From: Thermocrinis ruber
GTDB taxonomy: Bacteria > Aquificota > Aquificia > Aquificales > Aquificaceae
Direction: 5' to 3'
DNA length: 64,000 nt
Assembly: GCF_000512735.1 (NCBI RefSeq)
Contig: NZ_CP007028.1
Span: 1,240,001 to 1,304,000 of the forward strand
This document shows, in pieces, positions 9,685 through 17,051 of this stretch. Each line of letters opens with the position of its first letter. Within the stretch, counting starts at the first letter, position 1. The translations under genes were made by a program, and so were the position numbers. Below the pieces are notes generated by a model. That model was not told where the DNA came from. It worked only from the letters and a program-made list of their open reading frames with translations, and ran no database searches.

Positions 9685-10195
9685 ATATTCCCCTCAGGTT
9701 CCTACCCTCCTCGTCCCAATCCAAACCGTAGCCCACCAAAAATTTATCGGGCACTTCAAAACCCACATAGTCCGCCTTGAGCTCCACCTTCCTCCTTTCT
9801 TTTTTATCAAGCAAGACGCAGACCTTAAGCACAGAGGGCTCCTTTTCTCTCAAAAACTCTACCACCTTCTTTAGGGTGTAGCCCGTGTCTAAGATATCAT
9901 CCACAAGGAGCACCTTTTGGTCTTTTATATCCATAGAAAGGTCCTGAAGGATACGCACACTGCCCGAAGACTCCTGAGAGGAACCGTAGCTTGAGACCCA
10001 CATAAAATCCACCTTTACTGGCACCGAAAACTCCCTTATGAGGTCTGCGGTAAAGACAAAGGAACCCTTAAGCAAAGACACCACCACAAAGTTTTCTCCC
10101 AGATCCTTCTCTATCTCCTTTGCAAGCTCTTTGACCCTCTCCTTTATCTTCTCCTCCGGGATTAAAAGGCTGAGGGACCTTCCTTTTATGTGCAT
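9671..10195 (-). CDS. hpt: Hypoxanthine phosphoribosyltransferase
   Basis: Purine salvage enzyme that joins hypoxanthine or guanine to PRPP to give IMP or GMP. The 174-aa chain has the PRPP-binding motif VLLVDDILDTGYT (about 95-107), the flexible-loop Ser-Tyr (SSYGSSQESSG) and VVSLLKGSFVF near the N-terminus. Length is normal. It lies 10 nt after mazG. There is no Shine-Dalgarno, but a TAAAAT overlapping the mazG stop lies 7 nt before ATG 10195, so an internal promoter making a leaderless mRNA is possible. Confidence 0.93.
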   Translation of the reverse strand: MHIKGRSLSLLIPEEKIKERVKELAKEIEKDLGENFVVVSLLKGSFVFTADLIREFSVPVKVDFMWVSSYGSSQESSGSVRILQDLSMDIKDQKVLLVDDILDTGYTLKKVVEFLREKEPSVLKVCVLLDKKERRKVELKADYVGFEVPDKFLVGYGLDWDEEGRNLRGIYAVD

Positions 10196-10205
10196 GGTTT
10201 AAATT

Positions 10206-10955
10206 TTATTCGTAATCAAAGTTTTTCGCTTCCAGCCAAAGCTTATCCATCTCCTCCAGGGTCATATCCCTTAGTTCCCTTCCCATCTCTTTTGCCCTTT
10301 TTTCCATATATCTAAAGCGCTTTTCAAATCTGTCGTTTGCCTTTTGCAAACACTCTTCCGCATCCACCTTTAAAAACCTCGCCAACTCCACCACTGCAGT
10401 AAGCAGGTCTCCAATTTCATGCTCCACATCCCGTTTATCCCCCTTTTGAATTGCCTCCTTCAGTTCTTCCAGCTCTTCCGCTATCTTTTCAAAAACCTGT
10501 TCTATGCTTTCAAAGTCAAAGCCCACAAGGCTTGCCCTGTCTTGCAGTTTTTGGGACCTCATTAAGGCAGGAAGGCTCCTCGGCACTCCATCCAGAATGC
10601 TTTCTCTATCCTTAGCCTTCTTTTCCTCCCACCTCTTTAACACCTCCTCCGCACTTTCACACCCAAAAACATGGGGATGCCTTTCTATAAGTTTTTGATT
10701 TAACGCCTTTATAACATCCCACACATCAAAGGCTGAACGCTCCTTTGCAATTTGGCTATGAAAAACCACCTGCAACAGTACATCTCCGAGCTCTTCCTTC
10801 AGTTTTTGATCGTCTTTGCTGTCTATGGCGTCCAAAAGTTCATAAACCTCTTCAATTGCATACTTTCTTAAGCTTTCGTGGGTTTGCTTTCTGTCCCAAG
10901 GGCACTTTTCCCTCAGGTTCTCCATTATCTTTAAAAGCTCCTCAAAGGGAGTCAT
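10206..10955 (-). CDS. mazG: Nucleoside triphosphate pyrophosphohydrolase MazG
   Basis: House-cleaning enzyme hydrolysing (d)NTPs to monophosphates and pyrophosphate. The 249-aa protein has two MazG repeats: the first holds the E-x2-E...E-x2-D metal-binding set (EEVYELLDAID...EELGDVL, about 32-60), the second a similar HEIGDLLTAVVELARFL near 190-206. The frame is open further upstream, but ATG 10955 overlaps the aspS stop as ATGA and gives the canonical MTPFEELLKIMENLREKCPWD start. Translational coupling to aspS is likely. Confidence 0.93.
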   Translation of the reverse strand: MTPFEELLKIMENLREKCPWDRKQTHESLRKYAIEEVYELLDAIDSKDDQKLKEELGDVLLQVVFHSQIAKERSAFDVWDVIKALNQKLIERHPHVFGCESAEEVLKRWEEKKAKDRESILDGVPRSLPALMRSQKLQDRASLVGFDFESIEQVFEKIAEELEELKEAIQKGDKRDVEHEIGDLLTAVVELARFLKVDAEECLQKANDRFEKRFRYMEKRAKEMGRELRDMTLEEMDKLWLEAKNFDYE

Positions 10956-12751
10956 TGGTATTCCACCGTTTTTATGTGCACTTCCTTTAGCTGTTTGGGA
11001 GACACATAGTCCGGCGCACCCGTTAGGGGGCATATACCCTTTTGGGTTTTTGGAAAGGCGATCACATCCCTTATGGAGTCCAACCCACGCATTATGGCAA
11101 GCAGACGGTCCAAGCCTATGGCTAGACCTCCGTGGGGCGGTGCTCCAAAGCTCAAAGCCCTCAAAAGAAAGCCAAACTTCTCCTCCGCCTCCAAGGGAGA
11201 TATGTTTAAAAGTTTAAAGACCAGCTCCTGAAGGTCCCTACGATGGATCCGAATGGAACCACCACCCACTTCATAGCCGTTGATGACAAGATCATACGCC
11301 CTCGCCCTTACCGAATGCACAAGCCTTTTCCTCTCTTCCAGATCCTCCGTCTCTAAGGCTTTTTGTAAAATCGGAATATCCTCCTCCCTTGGAGAGGTAA
11401 AGGGATGGTGCAAAGACACAAACCTGCCCTCTTCTTCGTCCCACTCCATTAGGGGAAAGTCTACCACCCAGAGAAAGTCAAAGCGGTCCTTTTGCTGAAG
11501 GTTAAAGAGTTTGGCAAGATGAAGCCTTAAATTTCCAAGGATTTTATAAACCATCTCCCTTTTGTCTGCGGAGAACAGTACGGTATCTCCGGGCTTTGCC
11601 TTTGTTCTCTCAAGGATTCCCTTGATCTCCTCTTCCTTTAAAAACTTGGTTATAGGGGAGGTTAGCTTGTCCCTTTCAACCTTTATCCATGCCAAGCCCT
11701 TTGCACCCAATGATCGAACGAACTTGGTAAGCTCATCCAGGTCCTTCCTTGAAAGCTCTCCCAAGTTAAAGTTTATAGCCTTTATTACACCACCCTTATC
11801 TATGACATCCTTGAACACTTTAAACTCGGTGTTTTTGAAAAGGTCTGTAAGTTCCACAAGCTCCAAGCCAAACCTTCTGTCGGGCTTGTCGGAGCCGAAC
11901 CTCTCGATGCACTCTTGGTAGCTGAGCCTTTCAAAGGGTGTTTTTACCTCAACTCCCAAAAGCTCCTCAAAGAGGGTCTTTATCAACTGCTCTGTGATGG
12001 CTATAACATCCTCCTCATCCACAAAGGACATCTCAAAGTCTATTTGGGTGAATTCGGGCTGTCTGTCTGCCCGCAAGTCTTCATCCCGCAGACATCTGAC
12101 AATCTGAAAGTATCTGTCAAAGCCCGCAACCATAAGAATTTGTTTAAAAAGCTGAGGAGATTGTGGCAAAGCGTAGAACTTACCCGGATGCAACCTTGAG
12201 GGCACTATAAAGTCCCTTGCTCCCTCTGGTGTAGATTTGGTCAAGAAGGGCGTCTCCACCTCCACAAAGCCGTTCTCCACAAAGACCTTTCTTATTATCT
12301 GATAAGCCCTGTGCCTGAAGAGGAGGTTTTCTTTCATACTTTCCCTTCTAAGGTCCAAGTATCTGTACTTGAGCTTTAGCTCTTCTGAGATGGGTGTTTC
12401 TTCATTCACCGGAAAGGGCAAAGGCTCTGCACTGTTTATAAGTTCCACATAGTTTGCCAAAACCTCAAAGTTTCCCGTTTTTAGCTTTGGGTTTTCTGTA
12501 CCGGGTGGTCTTCTTCTGACAACTCCCTTTATACATATAACGTCCTCTGAGCCCAGCTTGTCTGCCACTTCGTAAGCGGAGGGAGAGCTTTGCTCCTCCA
12601 CCACCACCTGCACTATACCCTCTCTGTCCCTCAGGTCTATGAACACCACCCCTCCGTGGTTTCTGACCCTATGGACCCAACCGCAGAGAACAACCTCCTT
12701 GTCTAAATCCTCTTGGGATATTTGTCCGCAGTATTTGGTGCGTTTCATCAT
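10952..12751 (-). CDS. aspS: Aspartyl-tRNA synthetase (class II)
   Basis: Charges tRNA-Asp, and possibly tRNA-Asn if non-discriminating. About 599 aa, the bacterial long form: N-terminal OB-fold anticodon domain (GWVHRVRNHGGVVFIDLRDR), class II motif 2 (FDRYFQIVRCLRDEDLRADR), the inserted GAD domain (about 280-420) and motif 3 (GLAIGLDRLLAIMRG). The frame opens at TTG 12757, but ATG 12751 sits 9 nt after a TATAAT at 12761-12766 with no Shine-Dalgarno, so ATG 12751 (or 12748) of a near-leaderless mRNA is preferred. First gene of the aspS-mazG-hpt-FliJ/MotE run. An IS605-type relic lies immediately upstream. Confidence 0.96.
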   Translation of the reverse strand: MMKRTKYCGQISQEDLDKEVVLCGWVHRVRNHGGVVFIDLRDREGIVQVVVEEQSSPSAYEVADKLGSEDVICIKGVVRRRPPGTENPKLKTGNFEVLANYVELINSAEPLPFPVNEETPISEELKLKYRYLDLRRESMKENLLFRHRAYQIIRKVFVENGFVEVETPFLTKSTPEGARDFIVPSRLHPGKFYALPQSPQLFKQILMVAGFDRYFQIVRCLRDEDLRADRQPEFTQIDFEMSFVDEEDVIAITEQLIKTLFEELLGVEVKTPFERLSYQECIERFGSDKPDRRFGLELVELTDLFKNTEFKVFKDVIDKGGVIKAINFNLGELSRKDLDELTKFVRSLGAKGLAWIKVERDKLTSPITKFLKEEEIKGILERTKAKPGDTVLFSADKREMVYKILGNLRLHLAKLFNLQQKDRFDFLWVVDFPLMEWDEEEGRFVSLHHPFTSPREEDIPILQKALETEDLEERKRLVHSVRARAYDLVINGYEVGGGSIRIHRRDLQELVFKLLNISPLEAEEKFGFLLRALSFGAPPHGGLAIGLDRLLAIMRGLDSIRDVIAFPKTQKGICPLTGAPDYVSPKQLKEVHIKTVEYQ

Positions 12752-12760
12752 AAGCAAAAG

Positions 12761-12766
12761 ATTATA
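12761..12766 (-). promoter_or_regulatory. -10 box of aspS
   Basis: Perfect TATAAT on the minus strand, 9 nt before ATG 12751. It lies about 7 nt beyond the right end of the upstream IS605-type relic, so the relic abuts the aspS core promoter. Confidence 0.55.
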
Positions 12767-12772
12767 AGGGAT

Positions 12773-12926
12773 GTGAACTACCCCACCTCCTATAAGGTGG
12801 AGCTTCCTGCTTCAACGCATGATGGCTTTTTAGGTATCCCGTAAGGGATACGGTCATCCACCAGAGCATGCTCCACAGGCTTAACTTCGGGTCGTTCCAA
12901 CCCTAGGTCCCTTGATTATCGGGACG
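12773..12926 (-). ncRNA. Orphan omega-RNA (reRNA)-like transcript
   Basis: A roughly 150-nt region expected to be transcribed on the minus strand from the promoter at 12933-12961. It folds into hairpins: GTCCC-N9-GGGAC (5' end, 12906-12924), GTATCCC-TTAC-GGGATAC (12835-12852) and CCACCT-N6-AGGTGG (12784-12801), then a GGTAGTTCAC-type right end near 12773. In IS605 elements, the tnpB 3' end plus right end is processed into the guide RNA of the TnpB nuclease. Here no tnpB body is present. RNA production is inferred only from the promoter and the intact folds. Confidence 0.45.
12790..12912 (-). pseudogene. tnpB: 3' remnant of an IS605-type tnpB
   Basis: Reading the minus strand, 40 codons then TAG (12792-12790) encode a typical TnpB C-terminus: GLERPEVKPVEHALVDD ... 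VEAGSS, where PEV-PVE and VEAG are hallmarks of this family's tail. Upstream (12913-12930) the bases for a further RPDNQG-like piece are in another frame, so the relic is frameshifted and everything 5' of it is gone. Only the 3' coding end and element right end are left. It is unrelated in sequence to the complete TnpB-like gene at 42.4-44.0 kb. Confidence 0.8.
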
Positions 12927-12932
12927 CTTATT

Positions 12933-12961
12933 AGTATAGACCAAAATAAGAACCCTGTCAA
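12933..12961 (-). promoter_or_regulatory. Consensus promoter facing the IS605 relic and aspS
   Basis: TTGACA (12961-12956), 17-nt spacer, TATACT (12938-12933), minus strand. The start point would be near 12926, exactly where the folded relic begins. It could drive the small RNA, the aspS operon, or both. It lies just past the 3' end of the transaldolase gene. Confidence 0.65.
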
Positions 12962-12973
12962 GTCTGATTTAGG

Positions 12974-13627
12974 TTAAAAAGGTTTCCCGGGCACCTTTTC
13001 CCAATCCTTGAGGAAAAGCTCTATGCCTTTGTCGGTTAGCGGATGTTGGAAGAGTTTCTTCATCACCTCAAAGGGCATGGTGCATATGTCTGCCCCTATG
13101 AGCGCTGCCTCCAACACATGCATGGGATGTCTTACGCTTGCCACTATTATCTGAGTGTCAAAATCATAGTTGTCAAAAATGGTCTTTACATCCCTTATGA
13201 GCTTCATGCCATCGCTGGAAACATCATCCAACCTGCCTATGAAGGGAGACACAAAGGTGGCTCCCGCCTTTGCGGCAATAAGTGCCTGAGTGGGAGAAAA
13301 GACCAAGGTAACATTAGTGGGTATTCCCTCAGATTCAAGCTCCTGAACCGCTATCATACCCTCCGGCGTCATGGGGATTTTCACCACCACATTATCACCA
13401 AGCTCCGCCAACTTTCTTCCTTCTTCCACCATACCCTTGGCATCCCTTGATACCGTCTCCAGGCTAACGGGACCATCCACCAACTGCAGTATTTCCTTTA
13501 CAACTTCCATAAAGGGTCTTCCTGTCTTGGCTATGAGGGTTGGGTTGGTTGTAACGCCATCCAGTATGCCCCATTCTAAAGCCTGCTTTATCTCATCCAC
13601 ATTTCCTGTATCTAAAAAGAACTGCAT
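12974..13627 (-). CDS. tal: Transaldolase / fructose-6-phosphate aldolase (TalC type)
   Basis: Small Schiff-base aldolase of the pentose phosphate pathway (217 aa, typical of the TalC/MipB subfamily). [28 protein letters not shown] and the catalytic-Lys segment [12 protein letters not shown] (about 80-92) are canonical; SPFIGRLDD follows. It starts at ATG 13627 with AAAGGAGG upstream. True transaldolase versus F6P aldolase cannot be separated by eye. It sits 17 nt after the PDO gene on the same strand, so the two are probably co-transcribed. Confidence 0.93.
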   Translation of the reverse strand: MQFFLDTGNVDEIKQALEWGILDGVTTNPTLIAKTGRPFMEVVKEILQLVDGPVSLETVSRDAKGMVEEGRKLAELGDNVVVKIPMTPEGMIAVQELESEGIPTNVTLVFSPTQALIAAKAGATFVSPFIGRLDDVSSDGMKLIRDVKTIFDNYDFDTQIIVASVRHPMHVLEAALIGADICTMPFEVMKKLFQHPLTDKGIELFLKDWEKVPGKPF

Positions 13628-13644
13628 GGCAAACCTCCTTTACC

Positions 13645-14313
13645 TTATTTTAATTCCCTCTTGATCTTTTCGTAGGCACTCACCAGGTATCCTAGGAAGG
13701 CGTTTTCCGGTTGAGCTCCCACAAACTCTGCCACACCCCTGTTTATAACGATCTTTGGCACACCAACCACCTGATAGGCCTCCGCAAGGTCCATGTTTTC
13801 GCTGGCGTCCACGATCACTGCGCTTATATAGTCGCTTGCGATGGCAAAGTTCATAGCCATCAGTGCAGCAGAGGGACAGTAGCCACAGGATGTGGTCACA
13901 AAGACCAAAATTTCCATGGGTATGTCTATGGACTGGAGTATCTCTAAGGTTCTTTCGCTAAGTCTGGGTTTTCTCTTTGAAACTTGAATGATGCCGTTTA
14001 TGAGGGTTGAAAACTCAAGCCCCGCAGGAAGTCCCACATACCTTATGCCATAATCCTTATCTCCCTCTATAACAATGGTAGGCACCCTCTCAATGCCATA
14101 GGCGGATGCTTTGTCTTTGTCTATCAACGGTGAGTATATTTCAAGCTTTACTTTACCTTGGGATAGGCTTTCCACTTCCTTAAGAAGTTCTTCCGCAGTA
14201 GAGCATGTCTCACAACCTATAGCTTGGCTAAAAAGCTTTAGATTCACAGGGTTTTCAAGCTCCTTTTCGAACATATCCCTTAGCTGTGCTCTCACTTCTA
14301 AGCTCAAAAGCAT
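13645..14313 (-). CDS. Protein disulfide oxidoreductase (PDO), two thioredoxin folds
   Basis: 222-aa cytoplasmic thiol-disulfide oxidoreductase characteristic of thermophiles, where it supports disulfide bonds in cytosolic proteins. Two redox centres are visible: CETC in AIGCETCSTAEELL (N-terminal fold, about 33-36) and CGYC in TTSCGYCPSAALMA (C-terminal fold, about 145-148). Each is followed by a cis-Pro segment (GIERVPTIVI and QVVGVPKIVI). The gene has an AAAGGAGG site and is divergent from pdxA with only 39 bp between start codons. Confidence 0.93.
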   Translation of the reverse strand: MLLSLEVRAQLRDMFEKELENPVNLKLFSQAIGCETCSTAEELLKEVESLSQGKVKLEIYSPLIDKDKASAYGIERVPTIVIEGDKDYGIRYVGLPAGLEFSTLINGIIQVSKRKPRLSERTLEILQSIDIPMEILVFVTTSCGYCPSAALMAMNFAIASDYISAVIVDASENMDLAEAYQVVGVPKIVINRGVAEFVGAQPENAFLGYLVSAYEKIKRELK

Positions 14314-14335
14314 TTTTTGACCTCCTTTATGAGTT

Positions 14336-14341
14336 TATAAT
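14336..14341 (+). promoter_or_regulatory. -10 box of pdxA
   Basis: TATAAT located 11 nt before the pdxA ATG, inside the 39-bp divergent gap with the PDO gene. No Shine-Dalgarno for pdxA; the -35 region is poor. Confidence 0.5.
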
Positions 14342-14352
14342 TATAAGCTCAA

Positions 14353-15312
14353 ATGCTTAAAATCGGCATCACCATAGGAGATCCGGCAGGAGTGGGACCA
14401 GAGATAATAGTGCGTCTGATGGACCACCTGGATCCACAGTACGCATACATGATATACGGAGAGGAGAAGATCTTAAAAGCCTGTGCAAAGGAACTTGGAA
14501 GGGATTTTACCGCCAATTTAATAAACAGCCCACAGGAAGTAAACGCTCCGGGCGTTTATCTCATTGACCTGAACATATGCGACGTAGAAAGACCATCCCC
14601 CTCTTACACTTCAGGAAAGGTGGCAGTAGCCTATTTGGCAAGGGCTGTGGTGGATGCAGTCTATGGCAACATAGACGGGCTTTTGACCATGCCCATAAGC
14701 AAGTTTTGGGCTAGGATGGCGGGCTTTTCTTACGAGGGTCAGACGGAGTTTTTGGCACAGGCTTTTAGGGTAAGGGATTATGCCATGTTGATGTATTCAG
14801 AGACTATAAAAGTTGCCCTGCTCAGCACCCATATATCTCTGAAGGAGGCAATAGAAAGGGTCAAGAGGGAAAACATAGTAAAAAAGGTCAAACTTTTGGC
14901 GGAGGAGTTTAAAAGGTGGTTTAAAAAATCCCCCCAGATTGGAGTTTTGGGATTGAACCCCCATGCAGGAGAGGGTGGAACCATTGGAGAGGAGGATATA
15001 AAAGAAATTGCTCCCGCGGTGGAGGAGTTAAAGTCTATGGGATACATAGTGGATGGTCCCCTATCCCCGGACATTGCCTTCTTAAACAGAGACTACGACC
15101 TATTTTTGTGTATGTATCATGACCAAGGGCTAATACCCTTTAAACTTTTAGCCTTCAGAGAAGGAGTAAATATGACCCTTGGAATTCCCTTTCCAAGGAC
15201 TTCTCCCGACCACGGAACCGCTTACGATATAGCCTGGAAAGGAATAGCAGATATCTCTCCCTCCCTACATGCTTTAAGGCTATGCGAAAGGTTGGCTAAA
15301 AACAACAGGTGA
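14353..15312 (+). CDS. pdxA: 4-hydroxythreonine-4-phosphate dehydrogenase
   Basis: NAD-dependent enzyme of DXP-dependent pyridoxal phosphate synthesis, acting with PdxJ. The N-terminal signature ITIGDPAGVGPEI and the C-terminal PFPRTSPDHGTAYDIAWKG (metal-binding Asp/His) are present. MYHDQGLIPFKLLAF supplies a further metal-ligand His. Its 319 aa are normal. It is a single transcription unit starting within about 5 nt of its promoter -10. A GC hairpin follows the stop at 15315-15331. Confidence 0.95.
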   Translation: MLKIGITIGDPAGVGPEIIVRLMDHLDPQYAYMIYGEEKILKACAKELGRDFTANLINSPQEVNAPGVYLIDLNICDVERPSPSYTSGKVAVAYLARAVVDAVYGNIDGLLTMPISKFWARMAGFSYEGQTEFLAQAFRVRDYAMLMYSETIKVALLSTHISLKEAIERVKRENIVKKVKLLAEEFKRWFKKSPQIGVLGLNPHAGEGGTIGEEDIKEIAPAVEELKSMGYIVDGPLSPDIAFLNRDYDLFLCMYHDQGLIPFKLLAFREGVNMTLGIPFPRTSPDHGTAYDIAWKGIADISPSLHALRLCERLAKNNR

Positions 15313-15314
15313 AA

Positions 15315-15331
15315 GGGGGCGCAAAGCCCCC
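15315..15331. terminator. GC hairpin between convergent pdxA and small exported protein gene
   Basis: GGGGGC-GCAAA-GCCCCC, a 6-bp stem between two convergent stops. T-runs after it are short on both strands, so it may act as a weak bidirectional terminator. A near-identical hairpin (GGGGGC-TAT-GCCCCC, with the same flanking CCTGTG) follows the other low-complexity protein gene at 57.7 kb. Confidence 0.6.
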
Positions 15332-15340
15332 ACAGGAAGA

Positions 15341-15562
15341 TTACTTCTTCTCTTCCTTCTTTTCCTCTTTCTTTTGTTCTTGCTTTTGCTCTTGCTTTTG
15401 CTCAGCCTTTTTAGCCTTCTTGTGTTTCTTTTCCTTCTTCTGCTCTTGGGAAGCGGGCTTTTCTTCCTTCTTTTGCTCAGCTTGTGCGGGCTGAGCGGCT
15501 TGTTGTGCCATTGCGGCACCTGCAAAAGCTACTGCTAAAAGGGCTGCTAAAAGTTTCCTCAT
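15341..15562 (-). CDS. Small exported Lys/Glu/Gln-rich protein (73 aa)
   Basis: Starts MRKLLAALLAVAFAGAAMA-QQ, a clean Sec signal peptide with an AMA cleavage site. It then consists only of Q, K, E, A, P, S and H, in repeats such as EQKKE and KQEQ. No family recognised; the mature part should be an extended, highly charged periplasmic peptide. ATG 15562 has a strong AAGGAGGTG. Upstream (15595-15630) lies TGAAATTTTCAT followed by TAATATAAA, resembling the sequence upstream of the small exported gene at 20.5 kb. Confidence 0.75.
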   Translation of the reverse strand: MRKLLAALLAVAFAGAAMAQQAAQPAQAEQKKEEKPASQEQKKEKKHKKAKKAEQKQEQKQEQKKEEKKEEKK

Positions 15563-15622
15563 GGCAACACCTCCTTATAGGGTTTTGATGTGATTTATAT
15601 TACAGTTTTAAAGATGAAAATT

Positions 15623-16294
15623 TCATGAAAAAATGGCGGAGCCTATCCTAACTATGGTGGCACCCTCTTCTACGGCCACTTCAAAGTCCTCAGACATGCC
15701 CATGGAAAGGTGAGGAAGCTTTATCTTATACAACTCCTCCAGCTTTTCTTTTAACTTTCTTAGCTTCACAAAGTAGGGTCTTACCTCCTCTGGGTTTTCC
15801 TTGTGAGGAGGGATCGCCATAAGCCCGAGAACTCTCAGATTTTTTAAACTCAGGCAGTATTCAAAGAGTTTTTCTAAGTCCTCCTCATAAACACCTCCCT
15901 TCGTCTCTTCCTTCCCTACATTTACCTCAATGAGAACATCCTGAACCTTTCCGAGCCTTTCTGCCCTCTTTTGAATTTCCTCCGCAAGGGACGGCCTGTC
16001 TAAGGAGTGGATTAAAGATACTTTGTCTATGATGTACTTCACTTTGTTGGTTTGCAAGTTTCCTATAAAGTGCCAGTCTATGGGTAGGTCCTTGAGCTCT
16101 TCAAACTTCTTAAGAAAGTCCTGGGCTCTGCTCTCTCCAAAAACACGCACGCCACATTGATAAGCCTCTCTTATCTTTTCTGCGTTGGCATACTTTGATG
16201 CACCAAGGAGCAGGACCTCCTCTCTTTTTCTTCCTGCCCTTTCGCAAGCCCTTGCGAGCCTCTGCTCAATCTCTTGGATTTTGTGGCAAATCAC
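15623..16294 (-). CDS. yggS: PLP homeostasis protein, YggS/PROSC family
   Basis: Pyridoxal-phosphate-binding TIM-barrel protein that maintains PLP homeostasis. The PLP-Lys segment LLLGASKYANAEKIREAY (Lys about 33), FGESRAQDFLKK, WHFIGNLQTNKVKYI and LSMGMSEDFEVAVEEGATIVRIGSAIF are all canonical. 223 aa is normal. It starts at GTG 16294, 6 nt after a -10 box, with no Shine-Dalgarno. It is divergent from the tRNA-Leu gene, sharing an 18-bp gap. Functionally related to pdxA nearby, though on its own promoter. Confidence 0.94.
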   Translation of the reverse strand: MICHKIQEIEQRLARACERAGRKREEVLLLGASKYANAEKIREAYQCGVRVFGESRAQDFLKKFEELKDLPIDWHFIGNLQTNKVKYIIDKVSLIHSLDRPSLAEEIQKRAERLGKVQDVLIEVNVGKEETKGGVYEEDLEKLFEYCLSLKNLRVLGLMAIPPHKENPEEVRPYFVKLRKLKEKLEELYKIKLPHLSMGMSEDFEVAVEEGATIVRIGSAIFS

Positions 16295-16306
16295 ATTATA
16301 ATTATA
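16295..16306. promoter_or_regulatory. Overlapping back-to-back -10 boxes (yggS / tRNA-Leu)
   Basis: ATTATAATTATA contains TATAAT on the plus strand (16297-16302, serving tRNA-Leu, with TTGGAT 17 nt upstream at 16274-16279) and TATAAT on the minus strand (16306-16301, serving yggS). The two polymerases could not occupy the site at the same time. Confidence 0.6.
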
Positions 16307-16312
16307 TCCTTA

Positions 16313-16396
16313 GCCGGAGTGGCGGAACTGGCAGACGCGGGAGATTCAAAATCTCCTGCCCGCAAGGGCGTGGGGGTTCGAATCCCTCCTCCGGCA
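16313..16396 (+). tRNA. tRNA-Leu (CAA)
   Basis: Cloverleaf read directly: acceptor GCCGGAG/CTCCGGC with discriminator A, D-loop AACTGGC, anticodon stem GGAGA/TCTCC with loop TTCAAAA (anticodon CAA, reading UUG), a long variable arm (GCCCGCAAGGGC) as expected for Leu, and the T-arm loop TTCGAAT. CCA is not encoded. Its promoter -10 is 10 nt upstream. queC begins 14 nt after the tRNA with only a run of A between them, so both may share a transcript. Confidence 0.96.
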
Positions 16397-16409
16397 TAAA
16401 AAAAAAACG

Positions 16410-17051
16410 ATGAAAAGCATAATAGTTCTCTTTTCTGGAGGATTGGACAGCACCACCCTTCTGTGGCTTGCAAAAAAGGAGTTTGACAGGGTTATTGCCA
16501 TATCCTTTGATTACGGGCAAAGGCACAAGGTAGAGTTAAAGCACGCAAAAGAGTTAGCAAAGCTGGCGGGCGTTGAGCATCTAATAGTGGATGTGCCATC
16601 TTTGAAGGGAATAACCACCTCCGCCCTTTTGGAGGGAGGTCCAGAGGTGCCTTCAGAAGATTACTCCAACGCACCACCCATTACCACAGTGCCCATGAGA
16701 AACCTGATCTTTTTAGCCATCGCGGGGGCTTACGCGGACGCCTTGGGGATAGACACGGTGGGCATAGCGGTGCATTCTTTGGATACTCCTTATCCCGATT
16801 GCAGACCGGAGTTTATAACCTCCGCCCAAAGTGCCCTCACTGCAGGTTCTATCTTAACTGCTACAAAGAAGGTTCCCATGAAAATTTACGCACCCTTTTT
16901 GGGCATGACAAAGAGGGAAATTGCCCTTTTGGGGAAGGAGCTGGGAGTTCCCTTTGAAAAAACATACTCCTGCTATAGGGGTACAGAGCCACCCTGTGGA
17001 GAGTGTGCCACCTGCAAACAAAGGGAGGAAGCCTTAAAAGGACTTTTATGA
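16410..17051 (+). CDS. queC: 7-cyano-7-deazaguanine synthase
   Basis: ATP-dependent conversion of 7-carboxy-7-deazaguanine to preQ0 in queuosine synthesis. The PP-loop motif LFSGGLDSTTLLW is at residues 7-19; the zinc site is the C-terminal Cys set CYRGTEPPCGECATCK (about 190-205). 213 aa, normal. It has no Shine-Dalgarno or promoter of its own beyond the A-run after tRNA-Leu, suggesting processing from a tRNA-queC precursor. The stop overlaps the next ATG as ATGA. Confidence 0.95.
   Translation: MKSIIVLFSGGLDSTTLLWLAKKEFDRVIAISFDYGQRHKVELKHAKELAKLAGVEHLIVDVPSLKGITTSALLEGGPEVPSEDYSNAPPITTVPMRNLIFLAIAGAYADALGIDTVGIAVHSLDTPYPDCRPEFITSAQSALTAGSILTATKKVPMKIYAPFLGMTKREIALLGKELGVPFEKTYSCYRGTEPPCGECATCKQREEALKGLL

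Noticed and set aside
12973-14313. Riboswitch or attenuator upstream of the transaldolase/PDO genes
   Set aside because: Gaps are 17-39 bp with only ribosome-binding sites; no structured leader is possible.
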